Below the pieces are notes generated by a model. That model searched no databases. It saw nothing but the letters and a program-made list of their open reading frames with translations, and was not told the origin of the DNA. Below are positions 47,887 to 59,750 of a stretch of 64,000 bases of DNA, one piece after another (within the stretch, counting starts at the first letter, position 1; the number at the start of each line of letters is the position of its first letter). A program made the translations under genes and the position numbers. The stretch is from Euryodendron excelsum (Eukaryota; Streptophyta; Magnoliopsida; Ericales; Pentaphylacaceae), in the NCBI GenBank assembly GCA_033060915.1, contig CM065388.1, forward strand, positions 28,794,001 through 28,858,000. The letters are read 5' to 3'.

Positions 47887-50800
47887 TGTAAGCACCCTAT
47901 TTTTGACCGCTCGGCAGTCTACACTCCGTCAAGACTTGTTTTCAAGTCATTGTGGGCGTATTCCAATCAAAACCAACTTTCTAAGTCCAAATCCCATCTG
48001 TCCATTGCTTCGCGGGCCCGCCAGGCCCAAATAGAGGCAAACTGACCAAAATGTCCTTAGGGGCATTGCCCTTTCCTTTCCCTTTCCAATCCCTCTCTAG
48101 GGATAGTTTATTCCTCGAGACGGTTCCAATCCAGGCACGTCTCCTCGGAGACGATAAGTCCCCTTTCCAATCCCCACTCTCGAGACAGTTTATTCCTTGA
48201 GACGGTTCCAACTCAGGCACGTCTCTTCGGAGATGATAAGTCCTCTTTCCAATCCCTCTCTCGAGACAGTTTATTCCTCGAGACGGTCCGAGTACCGAAA
48301 CTACTCACAAAGCCGTTAGAGTATCGGAAATACTCACAAATAGGTCGATATAGGGAATTGCCAACAAACCCCTGTGTCACAACAAATGCCGTTAGAGTGG
48401 CGGAAACACTCAAAACCCAGGTTAACACCAGTGTCTATTAGCCCACTTTGGTGAAAAATAACCAAACTGCCCTTTGGACCTTTTTCTACACTTTCCGGTC
48501 AAGATGACCATTTTGCCCCTAAGCATCCGAATGCCCTCGGAACCACACCAGCTCTGGGTATCAAACCGGTAAATTTCAGAGAATAGTTTTTATAGTATTT
48601 TCAACCTTCCTTTACCTTTCCGGATCATTCCGAGTCAGTTCTTACCAACCCAGTATGAAATGACCGTTTTGCCCCTGGTGGGCCAGTCTCCTTTTCTGAC
48701 CACACCGGCTATGGGTATCAAACCGATAACCTCCTGAGAATGCTTCTTGTAGTATTCTCAGACTTTCCTTATCTTTCCGGATCATTCCCAGCCAGTACTG
48801 GCAAACCTGGTGCGAAATAACCGTTTTGCCCCTAGTTGGCCGGTCTCATTTTCCGACCACGCTGGCCTTGGGAATCAAACCGGCAACCTTTGGGAACATT
48901 CTGAATAATGTTTCCAGATCCCAAGTCTTCTTCCGGGACAGTCCGAGTCTGTCCCTGCAGTTTATCGGTCCGATTGACCGTTTTGCCCCTAAAGGCCCGG
49001 TCAATCTTTCCGACCCACCTTATCCTCATTTTTCAAGTTAAATACCTCTGGGACACTATTTTAAGTGTTACTGCTCTTTTTCGGCCTTCTGGGTCAACCC
49101 CGGTCCTCCAAAATCCTTCCCGAACATTCTGGAATCACTCTTAGTGAAGGCAGGCTAAACATTGCATGGTAGTCACTAGTACAGGTGCCCAAATCTAGTC
49201 AAAGATATGTTGTTTGCCGACCTTAAACATTTCCTAATTGGCTGGCGCCAAGCCAAAAAATGGCCTGGCACCACTCCTAGTGGCGCCAGTGTAAATTTTG
49301 GCCTGGCGCCACTGCAACAGGCGCTAGTGTTGTCTAACCTCTATAAATACAGAGCCTCATCCAACGTTTAAAGGATCCGCAAACTCAACCTAAAAATCAT
49401 ATAATTCGATATACTGAGCTCGAGCACCTCCAAAACCCTAGCCTCCTTAGGTTTTCCAAACCCTAGCCACTATACACAAACCCTAGCCTCATATACACTC
49501 CTATACATCCCCATACACTCATACACTAACCTTCAACCCTCTTTTCAAGACTTGAAGAGTTGTAATCTGAAGTTTGAAGCTTGAAGACAACTCTTGAAGA
49601 TTGAAGACGAAGATCAAGACAAAGACTGACGATCAAAGAAAGCAAGGTGCGCAAAATAAACAAGACATACGGTAGGCTCCCTATTTAAATTTCCGCACTT
49701 CCCCCCTCTCTTCTCTCTCCTAACCCACTTGGGTTTTCTCTATTTTAATCCCCCATCTCTTTCCCCCCCTTTCTTTGCATGCTTGAAACAAGGGGATTCC
49801 CGGCCCATGTGTAGGATTGGGCTATTGGAGAGTCATCGTGTCGGGAGCTTTCTTCTAGTCTAACTAGAGACCACGTGGGTCCGGCCTCCTTGATTATGTG
49901 GTGAAGCCTTAGCCTTATATGTTCACGACCCTAAATTACATTGTGCATATCATGATCTTGCATCTTCCAAAAACCGTTTTCAAAGTTATTTTTCAAAATC
50001 GTTTTCAAACTTGTTTTCAAAATTGCATCAAAATCCCTTTTTCAAAACATGTTTTCAAAATCACAATCCTAGGGTGATTCTAGCTTTTCCATGGCCAGGA
50101 TTGCTTTAGGAAAATGTTAAATTTAAAGTGACTAATACGGTCCATATTTTCAAATCTTGTTGTTTTCAAAACCGCTTTCCTAAAGTGGTTCTAGCCTTCT
50201 TATAGTTAGAATTGCTTTAGGAAAGTGAGATGTTTTTACACCTTCTAAAAACTCTCTTTTCAAAAAGTCTTTCTTCCTAAAAATATCTTTTTCAACATAC
50301 TTTCCTAAAACTTTCCTCTCCAAAATTGTTTTCAAAAACTCCCTCCCAAAATCTTTTTCAAAACTCCCTTTTTCAACTCCTTTCCAAAATCCTCTCCCGA
50401 AAATCCACTTTCTAAAAACGTTCCTCAACATACTTCCCAAAACGCTCTCTTCAACAATCTTCTACCAAAAACCTTCCTAGAAAAACTCTCTCCAAAAATC
50501 TTTCCAAAAACTCTCTTTCTAAAATCTTTCCTCTAGAAACTCCTCTCTTGGATTTCCTTCTAAAATCTACGTTTACAAAAACACACTTTCCAAAAATTTC
50601 TTCTCTTTAAAATCTTTTTCCAAAAACTCTATATTCAAATTCACTTTTCAAAAACTCCTCCCTAGGATTCCCTTCTAGAAAACCTTCGTTTCCAAAAACA
50701 CACTTTTCAAAAATTCTCTTTCTTTAGAGCCCAAGTCAAGCCCTAGAGCTAACCATTACGAAACCCTAATTTTCTTTCCAAAAACATGGTTTTCAACATT

Positions 50801-52904
50801 TGCCCCAAACCTAGGTTTCCAAAACCCCTTGTTTTCACATTCAAACCATACATATTTCCAAAACCTCGTTTCTACGTTAAAATTCTACACTTTCAATTCT
50901 AGAGTTTCTAGAATCTTCCTTTCCAAATCCTTGCCAAATCCTATCTCTCCATTTAGAAAACAAGATCTCGTCCTCCGTTTTTGGAAACAAAATCAAATCT
51001 TTTCTTTTAGAAGCCAAATCCAATCCCTTCCTAATCCAAACCTTTCTTAATTCAATTCCTTCCTAAACCATAAGTTTCCTAAACCTAAACTTTAAATCTT
51101 TCCTTAAGTTTCAAAATCCACATCTTTCCTAACCCGAATTCTTCCTAAACTTACACTTTCCTAAATCTTAAGTTTCCAAAACTTGCACATAAAAATCTTT
51201 CCTAAGTTTTAAAACTCAACTTTCAAATCTTTCCTAATTCTCCTCTTTCCTAATTTCCTACCTAAATCATAAGTTTCCTAAAGCTTTCAAATCTTTCCTT
51301 AAACTCAATTTTCAAATCTTTCCTAATTCAACCCTTTCCTACTTCCACCACTTTCCAAATCATAACTTTTCAAACCTAAGTTTCCAAACTTTCCTAATCT
51401 CAAGATTTTCTAAAACTCTAAAACTTTCTAAATCTTAAACTTTCTAAATTTTAAATATTTCCAAATTCAAAACTTTCTAAATTTGAAACTTTCTCAAGTT
51501 AAATCTTTCTAAACCTAAATCTCTCCAAATTCTAAACTTTCCAAAACTTCAACATCTTTCCAAATCTAAGACTTTTCTAAACTCAAAACTTTCTTAATTC
51601 AAACATTTCTTAAATCGAAAACTTTCCTTTTTCAAAATCTTTCCAAATTCAAACTTTCCTAAGTTGAAACTTCCCTATCTCAAAATTTTCTAAATTCAAA
51701 ACTTTCCAATTTCCAAACTTTCTAAATTCAAAACTTTCCAATTTCCAAACTTTCTTAAATTCCAAGCTTTCCTAATTTCAAAACTTTCCAAAAATGAAAC
51801 TTTCCTAATTCGAAACCTTCCTAAACCAGACCTTTTCTAATTCAAACATTTCCTAAATCCAATCTTCCCTAAATTCCTAAACCTTCCAATTAAAGTCAAA
51901 TCTTTCCTAAGTCTCTTCTCTTTCCTAAGTCTAGGTTTCCTAAAACCAAGCCTTTCCAAAATCAATCTTTCCAAAGTAAGTCCAATCTCCTCAATTTAAT
52001 TTCCAATCTCCTCTTCTAATTTCAAATCAAATTCAGTTTCCAATTCAATCTTTTTCTTCCAATCCAACCTTCTATTTTCAGTCGGACTCTGGTCCGAACT
52101 ACGACTAACCTGATTCCCCCAAAGGGATACGTAGGCAACCTTCATAGGTGCGATCACAACACTTTTCAAACTTTCAATTCCACCCTCATGGGTGTGGTCT
52201 CCACATTTTTCAAGTCTCAAATTCCAATCTATTTTCAAAATTCCAATTTCAAAATTTCTATTTCCAAATTTTCAAACTTTCAAATTTCAATTCCATCTCT
52301 TCAAATCTATTTTCAAATCAAATCAATTTCAAATCAATCTCTTTCCAAATCTATTTTTCAATTTTCTTTTCTTATACGTGCATATCATGTGTCATGTTAG
52401 TTTCGTTTTTAAACATTATTTTTCAAAATGGATAGGATTGGCCAAAAGTTAGTTAAAGACTCTCATAGGTGAATCTAGGGTAGATTGACATGTAGGTACC
52501 GAAAGGACGGGGTAGGGTGATAGCTTAGTGTGTCTTCCTTACACGTAACCAACCTCCGAACCTAGATCACTATTTTCGAAAGACCAAAACGGAGTTATTT
52601 TTCAAAGGTTGCCAAACAGCCTGCTTTCTTAAAAACCCTCTCTTGAGGTGGTATTTTCAAAAATCTTTTTTCAAAAACCATAAGTGTAGTTTTCGGATTA
52701 TGCTTAGTTTTTAGGTGACCTAACTCACCTTAATCAAGTTAGGTGGCGACTCCAAATCTTTTTCGAAAGCCCTTTATTCAAACTTATTTTCAATTCAAAC
52801 TTAGTCGCACTCATTCTTTTAGGAGGGTGAGTTGTAACGAGAGAGTACAACATTTTTCCCGCTTGTGTGAGTATTCCTCGAGTGCGAAAAATCTGGGCGC
52901 GACA
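47887..52904 (+). repeat. Element B 3' LTR
   Basis: It starts tgtaagcaccctatttttgac and ends aaatctgggcgcgaca, followed by the tgtgg duplication. The structure is the same as that of the 5' LTR: two full tandem units (48085-48287), palindromes (49266-49288 and 49304-49326), TATA box (49342-49349) and the short-repeat tract (50240-51990). Compared with the 5' LTR, it lacks the first of the three palindromes (about 25 bases near 49245). Confidence 0.94.
49342..49349 (+). promoter_or_regulatory. LTR TATA box (element B 3' LTR)
   Basis: TATAAATA in cctctataaatacagagcc, 15 bp after the last palindrome. Confidence 0.65.
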
Positions 52905-53689
52905 TGTGGCACAACTTTTTTCACATTTCAAATTCCTCTATATTTTCCAAATTTCAAATTCCAAAATCCTTCCAAATCTCCAATCTATTTTCAAATTTTC
53001 AATTTCAAATTTTTATTTTCAAATCTCTACTTTCAATTTCCAAAACTTTTCAGTTTCAAATCTATCCAGTTTCAAATCTCTTTCAATCCAAATCAATTTC
53101 TTTTCAAATTTATTTCCAAATCTATTCTCCAACTTTCTCTGATTTTGCACTTGTATCTAATGCATCATTTCTTTTCAAACATTGTTTTTCAAAATGGATA
53201 GGATTGGTCATTAGTTAATTGGAGACTCTCATAGGTGAATCTAGGGTAGATTGATGTGTAGGTACCGAAAGGGCGGGGTAGGGTGATAGCTTAGTGCATC
53301 TTCCCTACACGTAACCAACCTCCGAACTTAGACCACTGATTTCAAAGACCAAAACGGAGTTATTTTTCTATAAAGGGCTAAATGTTTTCCAAAGGTTACC
53401 AAATAACCTGTTTTCTTAGAAACCTTCTCTTGAGGAGATATTTTTAAAATCGTTTTCAAAAATCCTAAGTGTAGTCTCCAGATTATTCTTAGTTTTTAGG
53501 CGACCTAACTCACCTTAATCAAGTTAGGTGGCGACTCCAAATGTTTTTCAAAAGCCCTTTATTCAAATCAATCTTCAATTCAAACCTAGTCGCACTCATC
53601 TTCCTAGGAGGACGAGTTCTAACGAGAGAGTACAACATTTTTCCCGCTTGTGTGAGTATTCCTCGGGTGCGAAAAATCTGGGCGCGACA
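52905..53689 (+). repeat. Element C 5' LTR, second part
   Basis: The end of C's 5' LTR, separated from its first part by copy B. It starts with the second copy of the duplicated target (tgtgg) followed by cacaacttttttcac, and ends gggcgcgaca, followed by gc and the PBS. It runs parallel to the last 0.8 kb of B's LTRs. Confidence 0.92.
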
Positions 53690-53691
53690 GC

Positions 53692-53709
53692 TGGCGACTC
53701 CGCTGGGGA
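53692..53709 (+). other. Primer-binding site, element C
   Basis: TGGCGACTCCGCTGGGGA, two bases after the LTR end. It differs from B by one base. Confidence 0.88.
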
Positions 53710-54758
53710 AACTTAGAGGGTTAGGCCGTAGTCATGTCTCTTTACCCTTCACCTATGTAGAGTCTTCAACTAACTTGATTCAATCCTATTCACTTTAAAT
53801 TTTCAAAACCAAAATTTCAAAGTTGTTTTCAAAAAAAAAGAAATATATGCATTTATTCATATTATCTTGTATTATGTTTGTCATCCACCATACTAACACT
53901 TGCATATTTATTTTGTAGGTGCGCTTTTTGCTTAAATTGTATTAACTGTTATGCATGAATGTGATGAACAGGATGAATGGGAGTTGTTGGGCTCTTTCCT
54001 CCACTTTTAAAAATCACACGCACACTGCATGTGCACTTGCATTCTGCATACTTGCATACCCTGATATGTCCTTTCTAGTTAGAAAGGGGGAGCGGTATAT
54101 TGGTTGTGGGCAAGATGCTGTGTCAGTTTTTTCGCCTACGGCCTCTTGATGGTTCCCCCGCTCGGATCACCAACCGATCATGGCACCACCTCGGGGAGTG
54201 GGCCTAGGTTTGAAGATCCGGGGACCGAGCCTTTTTAGGACGCATTAGTCAACCGTCAACCTCATACTCATATAGACACCATCCATAGCCGAACCTCTGC
54301 CGGATTTAAGACACGAGCATTGTTTTCAAAATCACAGAGGAAAGGGCGACTGCTCTTACTTTCATTTATACCTGCTTATTCCTGCTGTTATACTGTTATA
54401 ATGCCTGTTTAACTGCTCATGCATGCACATTTATCTTGCTATTGTATTTCTATCTCCTTATACTCTTCGCATACCCATGTTCATGCATTCTATATTCCAT
54501 GTCAAGACAAGAGTTCCAAGCAACTAAAGTCACTGCATTTTCATGCATATGATCAACCCATTGAGAGTGACCTCAAGTTCACTCTCCCTTGCATTAAACC
54601 TACCCAAACCCTAAGGGTTCCTGCATAACCCTAAGGACTCATTGCATGCATCTCAATGCATTCCATAAGAGGGGCCCCAATCCCTCTATGCTCACAGAGA
54701 TAGGATTGCCATGAAGACAAGGGGCAACCAATCAACAAGGTCTCTTAGTGACCGAAAT
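53710..54758 (+). other. Element C leader between PBS and gag remnant
   Basis: It has an acceptor-like ttattttgtag|gtgc near 53920, then the leader ORF (53955-54149, MNVMNRMNGSCWALSSTFKN), whose frame ends early because of the extra base shared with B. The second half of the conserved peptide (AYGLLMVPPLGSPTDHGTTS) is still readable in another frame, to about 54238. The rest is AT-rich and non-coding, and it follows B up to about 54740 before the two part. Confidence 0.5.
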
Positions 54759-56046
54759 GGAAGACATGCTTTCCTCACTCTTATCCCACACAACTCGTGA
54801 GCAAGCAGAGTCCTTGCAGGCCCAAACCTATGATGGACGAAAAAGGATGAAGAAGGAAGACCATGACTATGCTGCCACCATTGCTTACCAACAACCTCCC
54901 CAGGCTGAGGGCCTTGCTTAAATGCCTTCCAAACCAACCCCTAACCAAACACGAGGATTATATGATCTTTCCTTTGGATCTCACCCCAACCCTTTTGGCC
55001 CTGCCACCGAAAATTGTCCCATTTTGAAACCTAGAACCCGAAGTCCTTTCAATTCCCGAACCATCAACCCAGCTGTGACCTCACCAAAACTTGGCCCCCA
55101 ATCATCAAAAACATCTGCAATACCTCCTCGGGCTAGGCAAACAAGTGGGAAAAAGCGAACGTTTACAAAACTCGTATGCTCACAGACCGCGGCTTATTTG
55201 GCCTCTTAGCAGCTGGATATCTGAAACTTGTACCTGTACGACCCCAGCCCAATCCTCTGCCTCATTACTTCAAATCTGCAGCAAGCTGTAAGTATCATTC
55301 GGACAGCCAAGGGCATTATACTGAAGATTGTTTGGCCCTCAAGCATAAGATTCAAGACCTGATAGATAACATGATCATTGGGGAACGACCAGCAAATCCT
55401 TCTCATAACGGCTCTGTAAACCCTCCACTAGACCATACTGTCAACATCGTTACCAAGTTTGGTAACAACAAGGTTTGTTTTGCTGCATGCCAAGAGATAT
55501 ATTACAAGGACGGAGAGGAAATGGAATGCGAAGATGCCTGGTCACGATATAACCCTGATGAGATGCCCACCCCCGAAGACAAACTCACATACGAATCTGT
55601 AAAGAAAATTGATGAGGAATTGTCCAAACTTTGTAATAAGAATCCCCCATTGTGTACACATGAGGAGCATCGAGCCCCAATTGGAGGCCAGAGCAAAAAA
55701 CCCCGGGCACGGCCCATCGAGCTGGACGAATACGAGTCGCCCTAGTGGTTTGTTAAAGATACTCAGGAGCAAACAAATGAAGGCAAGACAGTTAAGAAAA
55801 CTGACAATTACATCACCACCGCCAACTCACTTGGAACTCTGGGAGAGACATCTACCTATCCTGCCTTGGCTGAGAATCTCAACCGCAGATGGAATGCCGA
55901 CGAGGGCACAAGCCCAAGACCTTACTAAAAATGGATTCGTTGCACAAGCATACAAGAGAGGGGTGTTTTCACCCACTTTCTTTCTATCCCTTTCACTTTC
56001 TATCTTTAAATTAATGTTTACATTTTCTTATTGCTTAAGAACTTGA
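54759..56046 (+). pseudogene. gag: gag of element C, capsid domain missing
   Basis: A frame starts MEDMLSSLLSHTTREQAESL at 54759, meets a TAA at about 54919 and goes on in frame to 55209 (SHPNPFGPATENCPI). A frameshift near 55170 leads to 55176-55745 with the knuckle C-K-Y-H-S-D-S-Q-G-H-Y-T-E-D-C and ALKHKIQDLID. A long acidic segment (YYKDGEEMECEDAWSRYNPD, 55500-55745) has no equivalent in A or B. The last part (55609-56046) ends AQAYKRGVFSPTFFLS like the other copies. The whole Retrotrans_gag capsid domain, about 1.5 kb of B (about 40245-41760), is absent, and the leader acceptor before gag is lost with it. C could not make a capsid. Confidence 0.75.
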
Positions 56047-57903
56047 TGCTCTTCGTAAAAATAATAATAATAATCACATAACAGTCTTTTATTCCATTAT
56101 TGTTGTCTTGTCTTCCCTGGGGAATAGTGACTACTTTCTACGCAAGGGGCATGGTTTATCTTATGGAATGATCTAACTTGAAGAGATGATAGCATGAGTT
56201 AACCACTCGCCAAATGGTCAGCCTTCCAGAGAGAGAGGATAAAGATGAGTAAGGATACTACCTAAAGGCAGCACTTGCAAGACTCTGAGGCTAAGCGATG
56301 TGTGGCCAGTTTATCAAAATGAAGAGGAGCCATCTTTCATTTCGCCACATATAAAGAATAAATAACTAAATAAATGAACAAATGTGCTCATATTCCCTTT
56401 GCTTAACCGCTAGTGCCTTGCGAAAAGCGAAAATTTTCTTTGTCAACCTCGATTGAAGACTGTCCTCCCTACACTGGGGCAGACAATAGCTGAGAACTCT
56501 AGGAGTGGTGTCAACCTCTATCATGCTAGGATAGTGTTGAAAACTTTATGGATCAAGCAATCTAATTCAAAGTGAAGAGAGGCCCTCATTTCATTTCCCA
56601 TGCAGTCAAAAGCAACCCCTTGCCAAACTCGTTAAGCCACTTATCCTTTCTTAACAAAACCCCAACTCAGGGATCACCGCCCATGCTAGGAATATTGAAC
56701 TACCAAGGAAAAGGTTTAAGGGAAAAGGGTTAAAGAATTGTTTCGTTTCATAAAAGAAAAGAAAAGAAATAGAAAGAAAAAGCAAAGGAAAGAAGTTGCC
56801 AAGGGGCAAGAGAAAAAAAAAAAAATTTTTTTTTTTCTAAGGAAAGGCCTAAGGGGGCCATGATGGAGTCATATTCAAAAGCATGATAAGAAGATCAAAT
56901 GAGAAGAAAGTCATGTCTATCTCAAAAAGGTATATAGAAAGGGTGAAAGAACAAGGTTATTTTCACCCTGAGACGTATATGGTCAAAAGCAAGAAGGAAA
57001 TTTAAAGGTGATCCTAGGTTACAAGGAAACCCAGTAGAAACAATAGGTTTGAGCCTTTACCCTTTCCTTGTAAAACCCTGAAACCAAGGCCTACATTACA
57101 ACCCTATCAAAGTCCCCTCTGATTGAAAGTAGATTGCTTGATCTAAATGAGCTAGATACACTGCCAAAACTAAAGAAGGATGCTAATCCTACTGAAAAGT
57201 AATGAAGGATGGTATGGATCTAAACCCTACCAAAAACAATATCAAATTTGAGCCTGCATATCTCGTTGTTTCTAAAACTCCATAACCTAGCCTGCATTAC
57301 GGTCCCGAACAAAGTCTCCTTGAATTGAAAGGACTGGCCACTTATCGCTCTACCAAAGGTCAGGTAAATTGTTGCTAAAACCCCCAGAGTCGAGAGTCTC
57401 AGCCTAATAACCTTATACACTAACCCTAAGATAGAAAGTTGGAGGAGATCAAGAGGTTAAGAAAGGTGCAAAGTGCTATCATCCAATCAAAGTAGGGTTG
57501 AGCCAGAGAAGAGGCTAGACTCCCGAGGAAGAGGGAGTTACCATTCTCAAGATTACAAGTTTAACAACACCCTGTGTCATTCTATTAACATACTTCTAAC
57601 TTGTGCATATGTAAAAAAAAAAAAAAAAAACAAAAAAGGGCTTCGCACACATAGGATATGACTCCCTGTAGAAATAAAAGTCATCAACATCAACTCATGT
57701 GATAGATATCTAACATCATCATACATCACATGCAATTGATCATATACTCAGCATAAAGGATTGTAAATGTCCTTGTCTATCCATGCATCTAAGTACCATA
57801 AATATCTATTTTTGTACAAAATATCAGAATAAAACTGTCTAACATAAATATAACTCAAGGACAAGGGGCAAAAGAGGATCAGAGTCTCTACAAGGGGCAT
57901 CTA
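56047..57903. other. Element C spacer between gag and PMD genes
   Basis: Non-coding, like the matching spacer in B (42862-44688). It contains A/T runs at 56812-56836 and an A run at 57612-57630. No pol motif is seen. Confidence 0.6.
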
Positions 57904-59749
57904 TCACAGGTCAAAGTCGATATCATCCGGATCAAAAACCCCAAAACCCGGCATCGGAGGAGGTGAATAACTACTCGAAGCACCACCATCCTACAGGGAA
58001 GATAGAATTGAAATCAGCTGCAAACAAAAGGAACTAAGCAACAGTAGAGCAAGAAGAAGCAAAGAAAGAATAGCATACCCCCCCACTGCCCATCTGAGAT
58101 AACCGAGCCGTCAGGGAAGTTACCTCGGCCTGGTACTAGTCCCGCTCCATTTGGTACTGGTCTCTCTGGTCTCTCACAGCAGTAAACTCAGCCTGGGGCA
58201 CATATCCTTCAGCACGGCGCCACAAGTCAACCACCTCCTAGCCAACAGCATACTCGCCGACTACAACCTCAAACGAGGTGAAGGCACCGACCGAATGAGC
58301 TCTAAAGTGCGCAGCATAATCTGTATCCGGAGGAAGCAAGAACTTGGCACCCGGCTGACGCTCGTGATAAGGGATAGGCACTCCCGCCACCAAGGCCCCA
58401 AACATATACTCTGGCGGAGCTCCTACTGATCGGAACTCCTTATGAAACTGCCGCCAGTGCTGCTCTCCAAGATAGAACTCCCAGGTGTCATCACTGAGAA
58501 AAACAGCTCTTGACAAGGACAACGGGACTAGGTACCGGACTATCTCGTAATGGACTGATCCAATGAAGGGCCGCCAGGTCACATCCCTCATCTCAATCAG
58601 CTCCAGGTTAGCCTGGAGCATCACAAAGTCAATAATCTTCGATCGCTGGGCTACCTGGTCATGAGCCCACCTCAAAGCGCGAGGATAGAGGTCATCCTCA
58701 ACAATTGCAGGGCGACGCACTGGTAGGTACTCGTAACTCCACCAAACAAGGAAAGGCCAGAAGCTAGTCATGCTACCCCAGCGGGAAGAAGTCCAAACCC
58801 GCATCGATCGAAGAAAGCAGCCGAAAGAAAAGGACCCCCAGTCCAGCTCAGACAAAGCCCCAAGATCGGCTACTATACTTACCAAACGACACGGCACAAG
58901 TGACTTCTTGTTGTTGCAGAAGCAGCTAAAGATGATATACAACACAAGTCGCCGTCTCATGATATCCCGCCTAGCAGGCGATGGCTCAGTAGCAAAAGTA
59001 CGATCATCCTGACTGATCCACGAGACTGGGAAGGCAGAACACTCAGGAGGAGGCAAGTCTAACAGTAAGCAGGCCTCGTCCCTACTGACTGGATGCAGGG
59101 TGATCCACCGGCCGACAAAGGAGAGCCCTGTAATAATCGCCCAATCCAAAGGAGTGGGACCTAACTCGAAGCCGACAAAATGAAAGGTCCCGGTCTCCCC
59201 GAACCACCTCTCAACAAGTGCCAGTACCAAGTGTCGGTTCAGGCAGTTAGCCTGTAATCCCATAAAAGCACTGAATCCGATCTTTGCCAAGAAGGCACGG
59301 TATGATGGGGCAGCCCGCTGCATGGTCACAAAAACCTGATGAACAGCCCCTCTAAAAGCTGTATGTACCCACGGAGGAGGCAAATGCTGTCTAGAGTACA
59401 CTCTAGGGTGATAAGCAAGATCCTCGAGTGGTAGGACGTCCAGTATCTGCAGATCTCCCAAGTCAGCGTCCGTCTGCCTATGCCTGGAAGAAGCTCTCCC
59501 ATAACCGGTCACCTGATCCCTAGGGCCTGGTACCTCCTCCTCAACATCAATGTCCTCGGCAAAAGCCTGCTCAACCGGAGGAAAAGGGTCGACAGGTAGC
59601 CTACTCCCTTGCTCACTCTGACTGGATGAAGATCGTCCGATAGATCGTCGACTAGCTCTAGATTGACTAGAGCCACCAGTAGAATCTGTCCGGGCCACCT
59701 TCCCTGAGCAGTGTCTCCTCCCAGAACCGTCATCACCCGCGTCTGCCAT
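57904..59749 (-). pseudogene. PMD protein gene of element C (antisense), best-preserved copy
   Basis: ATG at 59749 (MADAGDDGSGRRHCSGKVA) follows the acceptor tcttcag|g. Exon 2 (59749-58079) is exactly 557 codons, the second intron is 58078-57991, and the last exon (57990-57904) encodes DGGASSSYSPPPMPGFGVFD and ends TGA, 585 codons in all. The N-terminus is serine/arginine-rich and low-complexity. The plant mobile domain spans about residues 105-475: HTAFRGAVHQVFVTMQRAAP, FMGLQANCLNRHLVLALVER, TFHFVGFELGPTPLDWAIIT, and PPEYMFGALVAGVPIPYHER. A Q/R-rich coiled-coil-like segment follows at the C-terminus. Only two breaks are seen: TAG at codon 504 (58240-58238) and TAG at codon 538 (58138-58136), both at positions where B or context has CAG or CAA. 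The cellular role is not known; no catalytic motif is visible to me. Confidence 0.85.
57991..58078 (-). other. Predicted second intron of the PMD gene (element C)
   Basis: GTATGC...CCTGTAG on the minus strand, 88 bp, phase 0. It matches B (44779-44865) in length and in most of its sequence. Confidence 0.7.
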
Positions 59750-59750
59750 C

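Larger units (their letters stand above)
34166..52904 (+). mobile_element. Element B: complete 18.7-kb non-autonomous Tat-like LTR retrotransposon nested in C's 5' LTR
   Basis: 5' LTR 34166-39209 (5044 bp), PBS 39212-39229, interior 39210-47886, 3' LTR 47887-52904 (5018 bp). The flanks are tgcgg (34161-34165) and tgtgg (52905-52909), a 5-bp duplication with one change. Outside them the LTR of C continues. The interior has a leader ORF, gag, a 1.8-kb spacer and the antisense PMD gene, but no pol. A hand count over the first 175 bases of the two LTRs gives about 15 differences, mostly transitions, so it is not a very recent insertion. Confidence 0.94.

Noticed and set aside
52148..53218. Several 60-150 codon frames rich in F, S, N, I
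   Set aside because: They are readings of the TTTCCAAATTTC-type low-complexity end of the LTR; they recur in each LTR copy in different frames.
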